A stretch of 64,000 nucleotides of DNA from Mesorhizobium sp. 131-2-1 (GTDB lineage Bacteria; Pseudomonadota; Alphaproteobacteria; Rhizobiales; Rhizobiaceae), in NCBI RefSeq assembly GCF_016756535.1, contig NZ_AP023247.1:1488001-1552000 (forward strand). Reading direction: 5' to 3'. This document shows positions 9,402-18,691 of this stretch, in pieces. Both the position numbers and the translations under genes were made by a program. Every line of letters starts with the position of its first letter. Positions within the stretch are counted from its first letter, which is position 1. The notes beneath the pieces are model-generated. The model was not told where the DNA came from. It did no database searches and saw only the letters and a program-made list of their open reading frames with translations.

Positions 9402-10069
9402 TGCCGTTTCCCGGCGGCATCGACGCCAACGCCAATGCGACGCTGGTGTTTTCGCTGGTGGCTGCGGTGATCTACGCCTTCACGCTCAACATGCCGCCGA
9501 GCCTCGCCCGCTCGGCGGCAAAGACACTTGCCGTCGCCATGCTGGCAGTGCTGGCCCTCATGCAGGGCGGTCCGCTTCTGCTGGTCGCCGCGCTTGCGCT
9601 CAGCGCCGTCGGCGATGCCTTCCTGTCGCGCGACGGCGAGAAGGCCTTTCTCGGCGGGCTGGCCAGTTTTCTGCTGGCGCATATCCTCTACGTTCCGCTG
9701 TTCCTGCAAAGCGGCGGCGGGTCAGGGCTGCTCGGCACCGAATCCTGGCGCGGCGCGATCGCGCTCGCCCTGGTGGCATTCGCCATCGTCATGCTGGCGG
9801 CACTCTGGCGCCGCGTTGGCCCCGCCTTGCGCCTGCCGGTCGCCATCTATGTCGCGGCGATCCTCGCCATGGGGATTTCGGCGCTCACCACCAGCAGCAC
9901 GCTGGTGATCGCCGGGGCCATCCTGTTCATGGCGTCGGACGGGTTGCTTGCCGCGGAAAAATTCCTGCTCGCCGCCATTTCCCCGCATCGCGTCTGGATG
10001 CGTTACGCGGTCTGGGCGCTCTACTACGCTGCCCAGCTCTGCATCACGCTGGGCTTTCTGCTGAGCTAA
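9398..10069 (+). CDS. Lysoplasmalogenase (TMEM86/YhhN family)
   Basis: 223-residue membrane protein with about eight helices and YhhN-family motifs: LALSAVGDAFLSRDGEKAF (the polar GDxxL stretch in a helix) and MASDGLLAAEKF near the C-terminus. Eukaryotic TMEM86B hydrolyses the vinyl-ether bond of lysoplasmalogen; the bacterial substrate is uncertain. Translation starts at the ATG overlapping the upstream stop, with a second ATG directly after it. It ends tail-to-tail with the cupin gene, the two stop codons overlapping (10066-10069). Confidence 0.82.
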   Translation: MMPFPGGIDANANATLVFSLVAAVIYAFTLNMPPSLARSAAKTLAVAMLAVLALMQGGPLLLVAALALSAVGDAFLSRDGEKAFLGGLASFLLAHILYVPLFLQSGGGSGLLGTESWRGAIALALVAFAIVMLAALWRRVGPALRLPVAIYVAAILAMGISALTTSSTLVIAGAILFMASDGLLAAEKFLLAAISPHRVWMRYAVWALYYAAQLCITLGFLLS

Positions 10070-10494
10070 GCGGTTTTCGGCCGCCAGCCGGGCTCGGCCA
10101 GCTCGAAGGTGGCGAAGTCGAAGCCCGGCGCCACGGTGCAACCGACCAGCGTCCATTCGCCAAGGCTGCGCGCCGACTGCCACCAGCCGGCTGGCACCAC
10201 GATCTGCGGCCGCTCGCCGGCGGCAAGCGCGACGCCCAGCACCTGCTCGATCACGCCACCGCCTTCCTCATGCATCGACAGCGCCAGCGGCGCGCCGGCA
10301 TAGAAGTGCCAGACCTCGGCCGCGTCCCTGACCCGGTGCCAGGCCGACAGCTGATCCTCTTCCAGGAGGAAGTAGATGGCGGTCGAATGGCCGCGCGCGC
10401 CTCCCGCGGCATCGCGAAAGGTCTCGGCATACCAGCCGCCCTCCGGGTGCGGCTTCAGGCCGAGCGTTGCGATGATTTCTGCCGAACTGGTCAT
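10066..10494 (-). CDS. Cupin-fold protein (DUF985)
   Basis: 142 residues, the typical length of DUF985 cupins, with the family opening LGLKPHPEGGWYAETFRD, the WHRVRDAAEVWHFYAGAPL strand pair carrying putative metal-ligand His residues, and PAGWWQSARS followed by GCTVAPGFDF. The enzymatic role is not established for the family (an RmlC-like fold). gloB lies just upstream on the same strand with a 12-base gap, so both are likely co-transcribed. Confidence 0.88.
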   Translation of the reverse strand: MTSSAEIIATLGLKPHPEGGWYAETFRDAAGGARGHSTAIYFLLEEDQLSAWHRVRDAAEVWHFYAGAPLALSMHEEGGGVIEQVLGVALAAGERPQIVVPAGWWQSARSLGEWTLVGCTVAPGFDFATFELAEPGWRPKTA

Positions 10495-10506
10495 CGGCCG
10501 CAGGGC

Positions 10507-11274
10507 TCAGAAATTGTCCTTGCGCTTGCGGATCTCGGCGAACACTTCGGCGTCGGTCGCCTTTTCCATGCCGAGATGCTTGCGGATCGCCGGGTCGTGC
10601 CAGCGCAGGAACGGGTTGGTCGACAGCTCCTCGCCGATCGTGGTCGGCAGCGTCGGCTTGTTGTCGGCGCGCAGCGCCTCGATCCTGGCGGCGCGCTCCT
10701 TCAGGGCCGAATTGGTCGGGTCGACGGTGAGCGCGAAGCGGGCGTTGGAAAGCGTGTATTCATGACCGCAATAGACAACCGTCTCGGCCGGCAGCGCCGC
10801 CAGCTTCTTCAGCGAATCGTACATCACCGGCGGCTTGCACTCGAACAGCCGGCCGCAGCCCAGCGCAAACAGCGTGTCGGCGGTGAAGGCGACTTTCGAG
10901 GCCGGCAGATGGTAGGAGACGTGACCGGCCGTGTGGCCGGGCGTGGCGATGACATCGATCCTTTCCTCGCCGAGGTGGACGACCGAGCCTTCACCGACCG
11001 TCTCGTCGATGCCGGGGATCTTCTCCTTTTCCGCCTCCGGACCGATGATGCGCAGCTTGAAGCGCTCCTTCAGCGCCAGGTTGGCTTCGACATGGTCGAC
11101 ATGGTGGTGGGTGGTCAGGATCAGCGTCGGCTTCCAGCCGGTGCGCTCAATCGCGGCCAGGATCGGCGCCTCCTCGGGCGCGTCGATGATCGCGGTTTGG
11201 CCGCTTTTGGGATCACGCACCAGCACGCCGAAATTATCGCTGCGGCACATGAACTGTTCGATTTCGACCGGCAT
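10507..11274 (-). CDS. gloB: Hydroxyacylglutathione hydrolase (glyoxalase II)
   Basis: 255 residues. The metallo-beta-lactamase dinuclear zinc motif THHHVDH lies near residue 57, with the further ligands GHTAGHVSY, the Asp in [17 protein letters not shown], and CGHEYTLSN. The C-terminal glutathione-binding region ([12 protein letters not shown]) is complete. It hydrolyses S-lactoylglutathione to lactate and glutathione in cytosolic methylglyoxal detoxification. It is divergent from the methyltransferase gene, a GloB/SAM-methyltransferase pairing common in this order. Confidence 0.95.
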   Translation of the reverse strand: MPVEIEQFMCRSDNFGVLVRDPKSGQTAIIDAPEEAPILAAIERTGWKPTLILTTHHHVDHVEANLALKERFKLRIIGPEAEKEKIPGIDETVGEGSVVHLGEERIDVIATPGHTAGHVSYHLPASKVAFTADTLFALGCGRLFECKPPVMYDSLKKLAALPAETVVYCGHEYTLSNARFALTVDPTNSALKERAARIEALRADNKPTLPTTIGEELSTNPFLRWHDPAIRKHLGMEKATDAEVFAEIRKRKDNF

Positions 11275-11372
11275 CGCATCTCTCCTTTTGTCGCGGCAGA
11301 CATAGGGCGCTTGGGTGCCGATGTCATCCGCCTTTGTTGAACTTGCAATGCTTCGAAGCTACCGTCCCGGCC

Positions 11373-12149
11373 ATGCATTCCGATATCGTCGATCTCCGTT
11401 CCTTCTATTCGACCACGCTCGGCCGCCTGGCCGAACGCTCGATCACCATGGCGCTGTCGTCGATCTGGGCGGCCGTGCCCAACGAGCGGCTGGTCGGGCT
11501 CGGCTACACCTTGCCGTGGCTGGAGCGGTTCGGAGCCGACGCCGAGCGCGTCTTTGCCTTCATGCCGGCGACGCAAGGCGCCGTGGTCTGGCCGACGACG
11601 GGGCCGACGGCAACCGCGCTGGTCTTCGACGAGGAATTGCCGCTGGTCGATTCCTGCATCGACCGCGTGCTGCTCGTGCACTCGCTCGAACATGTCGAGA
11701 ACCCGCGCGAGACGCTGAACGAGATCTGGCGGGTGCTGTCGCCCGCCGGCCGTGTCGTCATCGTCGTGCCCAACCGGCGCGGCGTCTGGGCGCGTTTCGA
11801 GCACACGCCGTTCGGCAATGGCCGGCCGTTCTCGCGCGGCCAGCTCACCGAATTGCTGCGCGAGGCGAACTTCACGCCGGCGGCGTGGTCCGACGCGCTG
11901 TTCTTCCCGCCGTCGCCGCGGCGTTTCATGATGCGGTTCCACAATGTGCTGGAGCGCGCCGGCCGACGCTTCTGGCCGATCTTTTCCGGCGTCATCGTGG
12001 TCGAGGCACAGAAGCGGCTCTACCAGGGCGTGCCGGTCGTGCAGCGCGCCTCGCGACGAGTCTTCGTGCCGGTGCTGACGCCGCAAGGCGCCACCCGGCT
12101 CGGACGGCTGGCCGCGGACAGGGCGCAAGCCCGGGTGACGCGTTCGTGA
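11373..12149 (+). CDS. Class I SAM-dependent methyltransferase
   Basis: 258 residues with a Methyltransf_11-type core: DEELPLVDSCIDRVLLVHSL (the post-IV acidic strand), the helix HVENPRETLNEIWRVLSPAG and the strand GRVVIVVPNRRGVWAR. The glycine-rich motif I is poorly conserved, as in many relatives paired with gloB. I chose ATG 11373 (MHSDIVDLRSFY) over the TTG at 11334 because the preceding 13 residues look like leader. The substrate is unknown. It is head-to-head with gloB. Confidence 0.82.
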   Translation: MHSDIVDLRSFYSTTLGRLAERSITMALSSIWAAVPNERLVGLGYTLPWLERFGADAERVFAFMPATQGAVVWPTTGPTATALVFDEELPLVDSCIDRVLLVHSLEHVENPRETLNEIWRVLSPAGRVVIVVPNRRGVWARFEHTPFGNGRPFSRGQLTELLREANFTPAAWSDALFFPPSPRRFMMRFHNVLERAGRRFWPIFSGVIVVEAQKRLYQGVPVVQRASRRVFVPVLTPQGATRLGRLAADRAQARVTRS

Positions 12150-12259
12150 TCGCGGCAACGCCTTGCCCTATCCTATCTGTCGGGGGCGGGGCCGCGGCCT
12201 GAAGGACATGCCCGGCCGCGCCCGGGTTCAGCACCTTTTCCGAAAACAGGGATATCGAC

Positions 12260-14083
12260 ATGGCGGATCAAGCGGATGACAAGGCCGGCCCGGCGCCTGC
12301 CGCCGTGTCGGTCGAGACCAGCAGCCTCGGCGACCAACTGGCGACGATCCGACAGGCGCTGAAATCCTCGCCGGTGCGCAGACAGTTCGCCTGGGCCTGT
12401 GTCGGCATCGTCGCCGTCATCGTCGCGACCGCGATCGGCCAGGTGCTGCTCAACCGCTGGAACCAGCCTTTCTACGATGCGCTGGCGCGGCGCGACCTGG
12501 CGGGCTTCCTGCATCAGCTTATGGTCTTCGCGGCCATCGCCGGCGCTCTCTTGGTGCTCAATGTCGGCCAGACCTGGCTCAACCAGACCATCCGGCTGAG
12601 GCTGCGCCAGGCGCTGACGCTCGACCTGATCGATGAATGGATGCGGCCGGCGCGCGCCTTCCGGCTGGCGCATGCCGGTGCCATCGGCGTCAATCCGGAT
12701 CAGCGCATGCAGCAGGACGCCGGCCATCTCTCCGATCTGTCCACCGATCTCGGCGTCGGCCTGCTGCAGGCCTTCATCCTGTTGGCGTCGTTCATCGGTG
12801 TGCTGTGGCAGCTCTCTTCCGGCTTCGTCTTCCACATCGGCGGTTATTCGCTGGCGATCCCCGGCTACATGGTGTGGGCGGCGATCCTCTATGCCGGCAT
12901 CGCCTCATGGCTGAGCTGGCTGGTCGGACGGCCGCTGATCCGCTTCAACAGCGACCGCTACACGCGCGAGGCCGAACTCAGGTCGACGATGGTCCGCGTC
13001 AACGAGAACATCGATGCCATCGCGCTCGCGCATGGCGAGGCCGACGCCAGACGGCAGCTCGAGCTCGACCTCGGCACGGTGCTCGGCGCCATGCGGCGCA
13101 TCTACAGCGCCCAGATCAATCTCTCCTGGGTCACCGACACCTATGGCTGGATCACCGTGGTGGCGCCGATCCTGGTTGCCGCGCCGGTCTATTTCGCCGG
13201 CGACATCAGCTTTGGCGGGCTGATGATGGCGGTCGGCGCCTTCAACCAGGTCCATTCCTCGCTGCGCTGGTTCATCAACAATATCGGCGGCATCGCCGAC
13301 TGGCGGGCGACGCTGATGCGCGTCGCCGATTTCCGCATCGCGCTCGGCGAAACCGATGTTTTCCACGACACGGAAAAGCGCATCGAACTTACTGAAAACC
13401 CCGACGGGACGCTAACCTTCGAGAAGCTGGAAGTCGCCTCGCCGGACGGCTGCACGAAGCTTGCCGAACCGCATGTCGAGATACGCCCCGGCGAGCGCGT
13501 GATGATCACCGGCGACCCGCGCGCCGGCAAGACGCTGTTCTTCCGCGCCATAGCCGGGCTGTGGCCATGGGGCAGCGGCCGCATCGGCATGCCGGCCGGA
13601 GCGGCGCCGATCTTCGTTCCGCGCACCCCCTATTTCCCGCTCGGCACGCTGCGCGAGGTGCTCAACCACGCTGACGGCATCACGGTCGACGATGCCGAGA
13701 TCGCGGCGGTGCTGACGGAAGTCGGTCTCGAACGGCTTGCGTCCTCGCTCGACCGTTCGGTGCGCTGGGAGCACGAGCTGGCCGACGACGAGCAACGCCT
13801 GCTTGCCGTCGCCAGGCTCGCGCTGAGGCGGCCGAAATGGGTGATCATCGACGAGGCGATGGACACGTTCGACGGCGCGACGCTGCGGCGTGTGCTGTCG
13901 ACGCTGGAAAAGCGCCTGCCGGATGCTGCCATCCTCAACATTGGCCGTGGCCAGCACAACAACCAGTTCTTTCCGCGCTCGCTGACGATCGTGAAGGATA
14001 CCGGCGGATTGGCGCTGAAGCCGGCACGGGTCAGGGCCGGTGCGATCGAGCCGCCGCCGCACGCCCCACGCAGGAAGAAGTGA
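12260..14083 (+). CDS. SbmA/YddA-like ABC membrane protein with degenerate ATPase domain
   Basis: 607 residues: a six-helix ABC_membrane_2/SbmA-BacA-like domain (about residues 35-340; NRWNQPFYDALARRD and the EAELRSTMVRVNENIDAIAL coupling region are recognisable) and a C-terminal nucleotide-binding domain (about 370-600). The Walker A motif is unusual but complete (GDPRAGKT, residues 418-425) and Walker B keeps its Glu (WVIIDEAMD). The Q-loop Gln is Arg (VPRTPY where relatives have PQKPY), the signature LSxGEQ is LADDEQ, and the switch His of GHRS is replaced (IGRGQH). ATP hydrolysis may be weak or absent. BacA/SbmA homologues import peptides using the proton gradient without an ATPase; that comparison is inference. 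Confidence 0.83.
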   Translation: MADQADDKAGPAPAAVSVETSSLGDQLATIRQALKSSPVRRQFAWACVGIVAVIVATAIGQVLLNRWNQPFYDALARRDLAGFLHQLMVFAAIAGALLVLNVGQTWLNQTIRLRLRQALTLDLIDEWMRPARAFRLAHAGAIGVNPDQRMQQDAGHLSDLSTDLGVGLLQAFILLASFIGVLWQLSSGFVFHIGGYSLAIPGYMVWAAILYAGIASWLSWLVGRPLIRFNSDRYTREAELRSTMVRVNENIDAIALAHGEADARRQLELDLGTVLGAMRRIYSAQINLSWVTDTYGWITVVAPILVAAPVYFAGDISFGGLMMAVGAFNQVHSSLRWFINNIGGIADWRATLMRVADFRIALGETDVFHDTEKRIELTENPDGTLTFEKLEVASPDGCTKLAEPHVEIRPGERVMITGDPRAGKTLFFRAIAGLWPWGSGRIGMPAGAAPIFVPRTPYFPLGTLREVLNHADGITVDDAEIAAVLTEVGLERLASSLDRSVRWEHELADDEQRLLAVARLALRRPKWVIIDEAMDTFDGATLRRVLSTLEKRLPDAAILNIGRGQHNNQFFPRSLTIVKDTGGLALKPARVRAGAIEPPPHAPRRKK

Positions 14084-14159
14084 GCGATAGAGCGGTCCAG
14101 CTTTATTTCGCCGTGATCGGCGCGGAAGATGATGCGCGTCAAACCGGACGCACGCGGCC

Positions 14160-14960
14160 ATGTTCGACATGCTCAGCCTGCTTGCCTGTCTCGGCTGCGC
14201 TCAGGCGACGCCCCTGCCGATGCCAGCCGCGCCAGCCACTGTGGATGTCGAACTGGTGCTTGCGGTCGACATCTCGACGTCGATGGACGAGCGCGAATTC
14301 GCGCTGCAGCGCGCCGGTTATGTCGAGGCGATCAGGCATCCGGATTTCATCAAGGCGGTGCGCGCGGGCAGCAACGGCCGCATCGCGATCGCTTATTTCG
14401 AGTGGGCGGGCACCATTCGCGACGACGCGGTGCTTGCCTGGCAGATCATCGACGGCAGCGACAGCGCCAATGCCTTCGCCGACAGGATCGCGGCGCGGCC
14501 CTTCCGCAGCTTTCGCGGCACCTCGATCTCCGGCGCGCTCGCCTTCGGCACCGGGCTCTTCGGGCAGACCGCCTTCAAGGGAGAGCGGCGCGTCATCGAC
14601 ATTTCCGGCGACGGCCCCAACAACACCGGTCCGCCGGTGACCACGGAGCGCGACGCGGCGCTGGCCAAGGGCATCGTCGTCAACGGCCTGCCGATCCTGA
14701 TCAGCCCATCGCCAACCTTCAGCCATCTCGACCGCTACTATGCCGAATGCGTCACCGGGGGGCCCGGTTCCTTCGTGCTGCCGATCTATGCGGCTTCCGA
14801 ATTCTCGACCGCCATCCGGCGCAAGCTGATCCTCGAGGTGAGCGGCATCGCCGGCACGCCGGCTGTCCGGATCGACGCGGAAGCGCCCATCGACTGCCTG
14901 CAGGGCGAGCGCGACCGGCGGTTCTATTCCGATCCCTATTTCCCGGAACTCGATCGCTGA
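14160..14960 (+). CDS. DUF1194 von Willebrand A-like exported protein
   Basis: 266 residues. A short hydrophobic N-terminus (LSLLACLGCAQATPLP) looks like an export signal. The DUF1194 domain begins VDVELVLAVDISTSMDEREF with a DxSxS metal-site motif and continues GRIAIAYFEWAG, FRGTSISGALAFG and RRVIDISGDGPNN, the pattern of this VWA-related family. Function is unknown; VWA domains usually mediate metal-dependent protein contacts. It has no close operon partner and is convergent with the glycosyltransferase at 15060. A partial rhizobial hairpin-type sequence (15021-15062) lies in the gap. Confidence 0.87.
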   Translation: MFDMLSLLACLGCAQATPLPMPAAPATVDVELVLAVDISTSMDEREFALQRAGYVEAIRHPDFIKAVRAGSNGRIAIAYFEWAGTIRDDAVLAWQIIDGSDSANAFADRIAARPFRSFRGTSISGALAFGTGLFGQTAFKGERRVIDISGDGPNNTGPPVTTERDAALAKGIVVNGLPILISPSPTFSHLDRYYAECVTGGPGSFVLPIYAASEFSTAIRRKLILEVSGIAGTPAVRIDAEAPIDCLQGERDRRFYSDPYFPELDR

Positions 14961-15059
14961 CCTCGACGAGCGCGGCTCACGTTTCACGGAAACGCCGAAC
15001 CGCTGCCTCCCGCTGTTTTCGCGCAATTCCGGGACGGAAAACCGTTCCACGCTTTTGGA

Positions 15060-15995
15060 TCAGGCAGGGCGCGCGCCGTATTTTTCGCGGAATTCGTCAT
15101 AGAGGTCGCGTCGCCGGCGGCGGCCGCTGACATAGCCGCGCAGCAACTGCGGCAGCGAGTAACCGAGCGCCTTGGACGAGCGGTTGGCCAGATAGCCGGC
15201 GAATGCCTGCGAAACCCTGCCCTTCATTGCATCGGCGATGATCTGGCGGGCGATCATATAGGGCGGAATTTCGGGATAGCGGTCGGCGATATAAGGGTGC
15301 TTGTCGATCAGGTTTGCATAGGCTTCGACATAGCCGTCGCGCCGACCGGAAATCGAATTCTCCGAATTGTACTTTTTCCAGTCGATCTCCTCGGACAGCA
15401 GCGCGCCGCTGCGGCGGGCAAAGCGCAGCAGCAATTCGCGATCCTGCATGCGCGCTATGTCGCTGTCGTAGCCGCCGATCGCCAACAGCGATTCGTGGCG
15501 GGCGGTTATGGCGGAACCGGCGATGAAGATGGTCTGCGAGACCAGGGCCCGTTCCAACGTGCTGCGGGTCAGGAAGGCCTCGCGGTTGACGCATTTGGTG
15601 GCCCGGTTGCCCTTCACGGACACGAAGGAGCTGATGAGGACTTCCAGCGACGGATTCTCATCGAAACGCGCCAGCGTCCGCTCCAGCCGGTCCGGCAGAT
15701 AGACGTCATCCGAATCGAGAAATGTGACAATGGGCGCCCGCGCGCGCTCGATGCCGGCATTGCGGGCGGCGTTGGCGCCGCGCCATTTCGCGCCGACATA
15801 GATCAGCCGGGCATCGCGGATTTCGGCAAGTGCCGCTGCCGTGCCGTCGGTGGAGCCGTCATCGACGACAATGTGCTCGAAACGGGTCAGGCTCTGGGCC
15901 AGCACGCTTTCCACGGCGCGCACGAGCTGGCTGCGCCGGTTGTGGGTCGGCGTGATCACTGTGATGAGGGGCGCCGGCTCTGGAGCTTTCGGCAT
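15060..15995 (-). CDS. Family 2 glycosyltransferase
   Basis: GT-A fold enzyme of 311 residues. The nucleotide-sugar binding strand ITVITPTHNRRSQLVRAV opens the domain, followed by IVVDDGSTDGT and the metal-binding DXD-type motif FLDSDDVYLPDRL; a basic C-terminal tail (SGRRRRRDLYDEFREKY) may contact membrane lipid. It probably adds a sugar to a surface polysaccharide; donor and acceptor are unknown. A second in-frame ATG at 16049 would add 18 residues. The start at 15995 places the catalytic domain close to the N-terminus as usual, but the choice is uncertain. Confidence 0.88.
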   Translation of the reverse strand: MPKAPEPAPLITVITPTHNRRSQLVRAVESVLAQSLTRFEHIVVDDGSTDGTAAALAEIRDARLIYVGAKWRGANAARNAGIERARAPIVTFLDSDDVYLPDRLERTLARFDENPSLEVLISSFVSVKGNRATKCVNREAFLTRSTLERALVSQTIFIAGSAITARHESLLAIGGYDSDIARMQDRELLLRFARRSGALLSEEIDWKKYNSENSISGRRDGYVEAYANLIDKHPYIADRYPEIPPYMIARQIIADAMKGRVSQAFAGYLANRSSKALGYSLPQLLRGYVSGRRRRRDLYDEFREKYGARPA

Positions 15996-16171
15996 GCAAC
16001 TAGGCCCCGGGTTCTGGGATATTCGGATGGATTTGAGGCCGCCTTCCATGCCCGCCCAGGATTGCGTTCGGCCAGACGCTACAAAAAAGAAGCCTCGGTG
16101 TCATCTCGACGACGGGCGCTCAGGCCGTGCAACCGGCAAATTCCGCGACACCGCGCCCCAACTGCAACACA

Positions 16172-17164
16172 TTAGCTGTGGCCGACATAATCCGGCACGA
16201 GCTCGACCTTGTCGTCAACGATGCCCGCGGCAAAAGTGAACTGGCCCCAGAAAGCCAAGGTATAGAACGTCTGTGCGACGATCAGGGCGAACGGGATTTG
16301 CCAAAGCGGCATACCTGCCGGGCGCGCATGGCTAATGATGCGTCGTGTTGTGCGCCACGATGTGGTGAACCAGCGGCTGAACGACTTGGCGATGCGCTCA
16401 CCGCGGCTGGGCGACCGGAGCGCGACGAATTTCCGATCGGCATCCCTGCCGGTCACCAATGCGCGCCAGAAAAAGAACCGCCAGCCGCGCGGGGAATAGT
16501 GGTAGACGCGGGCGTTGACGTTGCGCAGCTCGTGGCCTTCGCGGCGCAGCTCGTGCGTCAGCAAGGTGCAGGAGACCTTGAAGCCATTGTTTTCCGGGAA
16601 GGGATGGCTGGAAATCCAGTCGCGACGGAAGGCGGTGTTGTTGGCATTGAGCGCCCGTTTGGAGGCGAATCTCTTGTCGCCCTGGGCCATCGGGAAGAAC
16701 CACATCAGGGCGAAGGTTCTCGAAAAGAAGTCATCGCACAGAAGATACGTATAGCCGTTGACGCAGACGATCCCGGGGTCCTGAAACGGGCCGAGCAGGG
16801 TTGCAAGCCAGTCCGGTTCCGGAACGGTGTCGGAGTCGAGGAATACGACCAACTCGCCGTCGGTTGCCTGGATACCGTTGTTCTTGAGGTCATAGTAACG
16901 ACCGCCAGGACAAGCCACGAAGCCTATCTCCGCCACTTCTTCCAATTGCGGCGCTTCGGCATGGAAGTTGCGCCGAAGCGTGTCCGCGTCCTCGTCTTGC
17001 CCGCCATGCGAGATGATCAGTTTCGGCCTTGCAAAGCCGGTCGCGGAAACCGCGGCGATTTCGCGCGCCAGGGCGTTCAACCCAACGCCGATCTCCGCCC
17101 AGTCGATCGACTTGGCATTGTCCATTTCCACGACGATTGAATAGGTGGGGCATACATCAGCCAT
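16172..17164 (-). CDS. Family 2-type glycosyltransferase, membrane-associated
   Basis: 330 residues. It starts YSIVVEMDNAKSIDWAEI, has the donor-site motif GELVVFLDSDTVPEPDWL (DXD-type DSD) and a mid-protein ALNANNTAFRRDW acceptor-side segment. It ends with a hydrophobic segment (IPFALIVAQTFYTLAFWGQF), so it is probably peripheral or anchored at the inner membrane. It is divergent in sequence from the GT at 15060 and not a duplicate. It is flanked by 176 and 121 non-coding bases of lower GC than the surroundings. Likely role: surface glycan synthesis (inferred). Confidence 0.82.
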   Translation of the reverse strand: MADVCPTYSIVVEMDNAKSIDWAEIGVGLNALAREIAAVSATGFARPKLIISHGGQDEDADTLRRNFHAEAPQLEEVAEIGFVACPGGRYYDLKNNGIQATDGELVVFLDSDTVPEPDWLATLLGPFQDPGIVCVNGYTYLLCDDFFSRTFALMWFFPMAQGDKRFASKRALNANNTAFRRDWISSHPFPENNGFKVSCTLLTHELRREGHELRNVNARVYHYSPRGWRFFFWRALVTGRDADRKFVALRSPSRGERIAKSFSRWFTTSWRTTRRIISHARPAGMPLWQIPFALIVAQTFYTLAFWGQFTFAAGIVDDKVELVPDYVGHS

Positions 17165-17285
17165 CGGGGCACTACCGGTTCATCGGAATGTATGTCGCTA
17201 TAACCCTGGTGGCCTGCTGTCAAACGACCGAGACGCCACCCAGATTTGCGAGTTCAGCGCCTCGTTCAAGTGCGTTTTCTTATTT

Positions 17286-18062
17286 CTAGTTCTTCAGGAA
17301 ACCACGGATGTGGTGCGTGCGGTGCCAGAAGTTCGAAGCATCGGCGTACTCGGACAGAAAACGCTCCCTCCACTCCTCATTGATTGTGTCGCGCTGGATT
17401 TCGAGACCTGACTCGAGGTTGGTTCCCCAGATGGGCTCGACATCCGCCAAGCGTGCAATTTGTTCGAGGCTTGCTCGCGGATCTTGCTGAATTTGCTCGT
17501 AAGTCAGCGAAAGGTAGGGCAGTCCGTTTTTTGCAAACCAGCCATCCCAAGCCAGATTTTCCATCAGAATTCTTTCAAGCGAATCGACGATCGCGCCACC
17601 GTCATAGCGCGGCGGTGTGTGATTGACTTCCGTGGAGCGGAATCTGCGAGTTTGACGGGCGCGTGTCCAAGAAATCGCCTGGCCCAGCCGATCACTGCGC
17701 GTCAAGCGGACGTACCGCGGATTCGGAAGGCTCGCGGGCAGGTTCAATTTCTTGGCAACTTGAGCAAATTGGCTTGCGAAAAGCTTGATCGCGTAGACTC
17801 CTGAGGAGGATCGCCCGTCCGTCAACGCACGCAGGAGCTGCGCGCGGGGGGCGCGAGGATAGTCTGGCAGCTCCAGCAAACGGCGACCGCCAAACCACTC
17901 AAGAGGACGCCCCAGTTCGGCGGAGGCCATCAACCCCGCGAGATGATTGCTGCCGCTGCGCGGTGAGGTGCAGACAAGAATTCCGGCCTTTATCCCCGAC
18001 AGAATGTCGGGCGGGATTTCAACCGTCGCCGCACGCCGACGAAAGAGACGCATCGCAATCAT
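17286..18062 (-). CDS. Stf0-type sulfotransferase
   Basis: 258 residues with the 5'-phosphosulfate-binding loop GILVCTSPRSGSNHLAGL near residue 28 and a 3'-phosphate-type segment PRYVRLTRSDRLGQAISW. These are the two PAPS-binding signatures of the Stf0/LpsS group. In rhizobia such enzymes sulfate lipopolysaccharide or other glycans; the acceptor here is unknown. The ATG at 18062 overlaps the metW stop (ATGA), so it is translationally coupled to the methionine operon; a second ATG at 18053 is possible. The longer frame upstream lies inside metW. The two glycosyltransferases lie downstream. Confidence 0.85.
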   Translation of the reverse strand: MIAMRLFRRRAATVEIPPDILSGIKAGILVCTSPRSGSNHLAGLMASAELGRPLEWFGGRRLLELPDYPRAPRAQLLRALTDGRSSSGVYAIKLFASQFAQVAKKLNLPASLPNPRYVRLTRSDRLGQAISWTRARQTRRFRSTEVNHTPPRYDGGAIVDSLERILMENLAWDGWFAKNGLPYLSLTYEQIQQDPRASLEQIARLADVEPIWGTNLESGLEIQRDTINEEWRERFLSEYADASNFWHRTHHIRGFLKN

Positions 18063-18673
18063 CGCTTCAGCAAAAACACCGCCTGCTGGCCGAAGAAATT
18101 CCAGAACCACCACGGCATCGAGAGGCCGATCTTCTGTCCGTTGCCGTCGAGGGCGGTTGCCTTTTCCACCGTGGCGCCAAGCTCCTCGCACAGATTGACG
18201 AAGTCGCGGATGGTGCAGAAATGGATGTTGGGCGTGTCGTACCAGGAGTAGGGCAGATCCTTGGTCACCGGCATCCGCCCCTTGACGAACAGCGACAGGC
18301 GCACCCGCCAGTGGCCGAAATTGGGGAAAGAGACGATGGCGCGGTTGCCGATTCGGAGCAACTCGTCGAGCACCAGCTTGGGATTGCGGGTCGCCTGAAG
18401 GGTCTGCGACAGGACAACGAAATCGAAGCCCTTGTCGGGATAGAATTCGAGATCCTTGTCGGCGTCGCCCTGGATCACCGAGAGGCCGCGCGCCACGCAT
18501 TCGTTGACGCCGCGCTGCGACAGTTCCAGCCCGCGGCCGTCGACCTGCTTGGTCTCCTGCAAAAGTTCCAGCAACAGTCCGTCGCCGGAACCGACATCGA
18601 GCACCCGCGACTGTGGCGGGATCAGATCGGCGACGACTTCGAGGTCGACGCGCTGGGCGCGGTTGACGCTCAT
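18059..18673 (-). CDS. metW: Methionine biosynthesis protein MetW
   Basis: 204 residues. It has SAM-methyltransferase fold motif I SRVLDVGSGDGLLLELL, the family segment VNECVARGLSVIQGDADKDL and the strongly conserved C-terminal ALDGNGQKIGLSMPWWFWNF. MetW is required with MetX for homoserine acylation in several proteobacteria, and its catalytic role is not fully settled. ATG 18673 has a strong Shine-Dalgarno (GGGAGG, 8 bases upstream). It follows metX after 58 bases that contain a hairpin element, and its stop is shared with the sulfotransferase start. Confidence 0.94.
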   Translation of the reverse strand: MSVNRAQRVDLEVVADLIPPQSRVLDVGSGDGLLLELLQETKQVDGRGLELSQRGVNECVARGLSVIQGDADKDLEFYPDKGFDFVVLSQTLQATRNPKLVLDELLRIGNRAIVSFPNFGHWRVRLSLFVKGRMPVTKDLPYSWYDTPNIHFCTIRDFVNLCEELGATVEKATALDGNGQKIGLSMPWWFWNFFGQQAVFLLKR

Positions 18674-18691
18674 GCGCTCGCCTCCCTTTTG

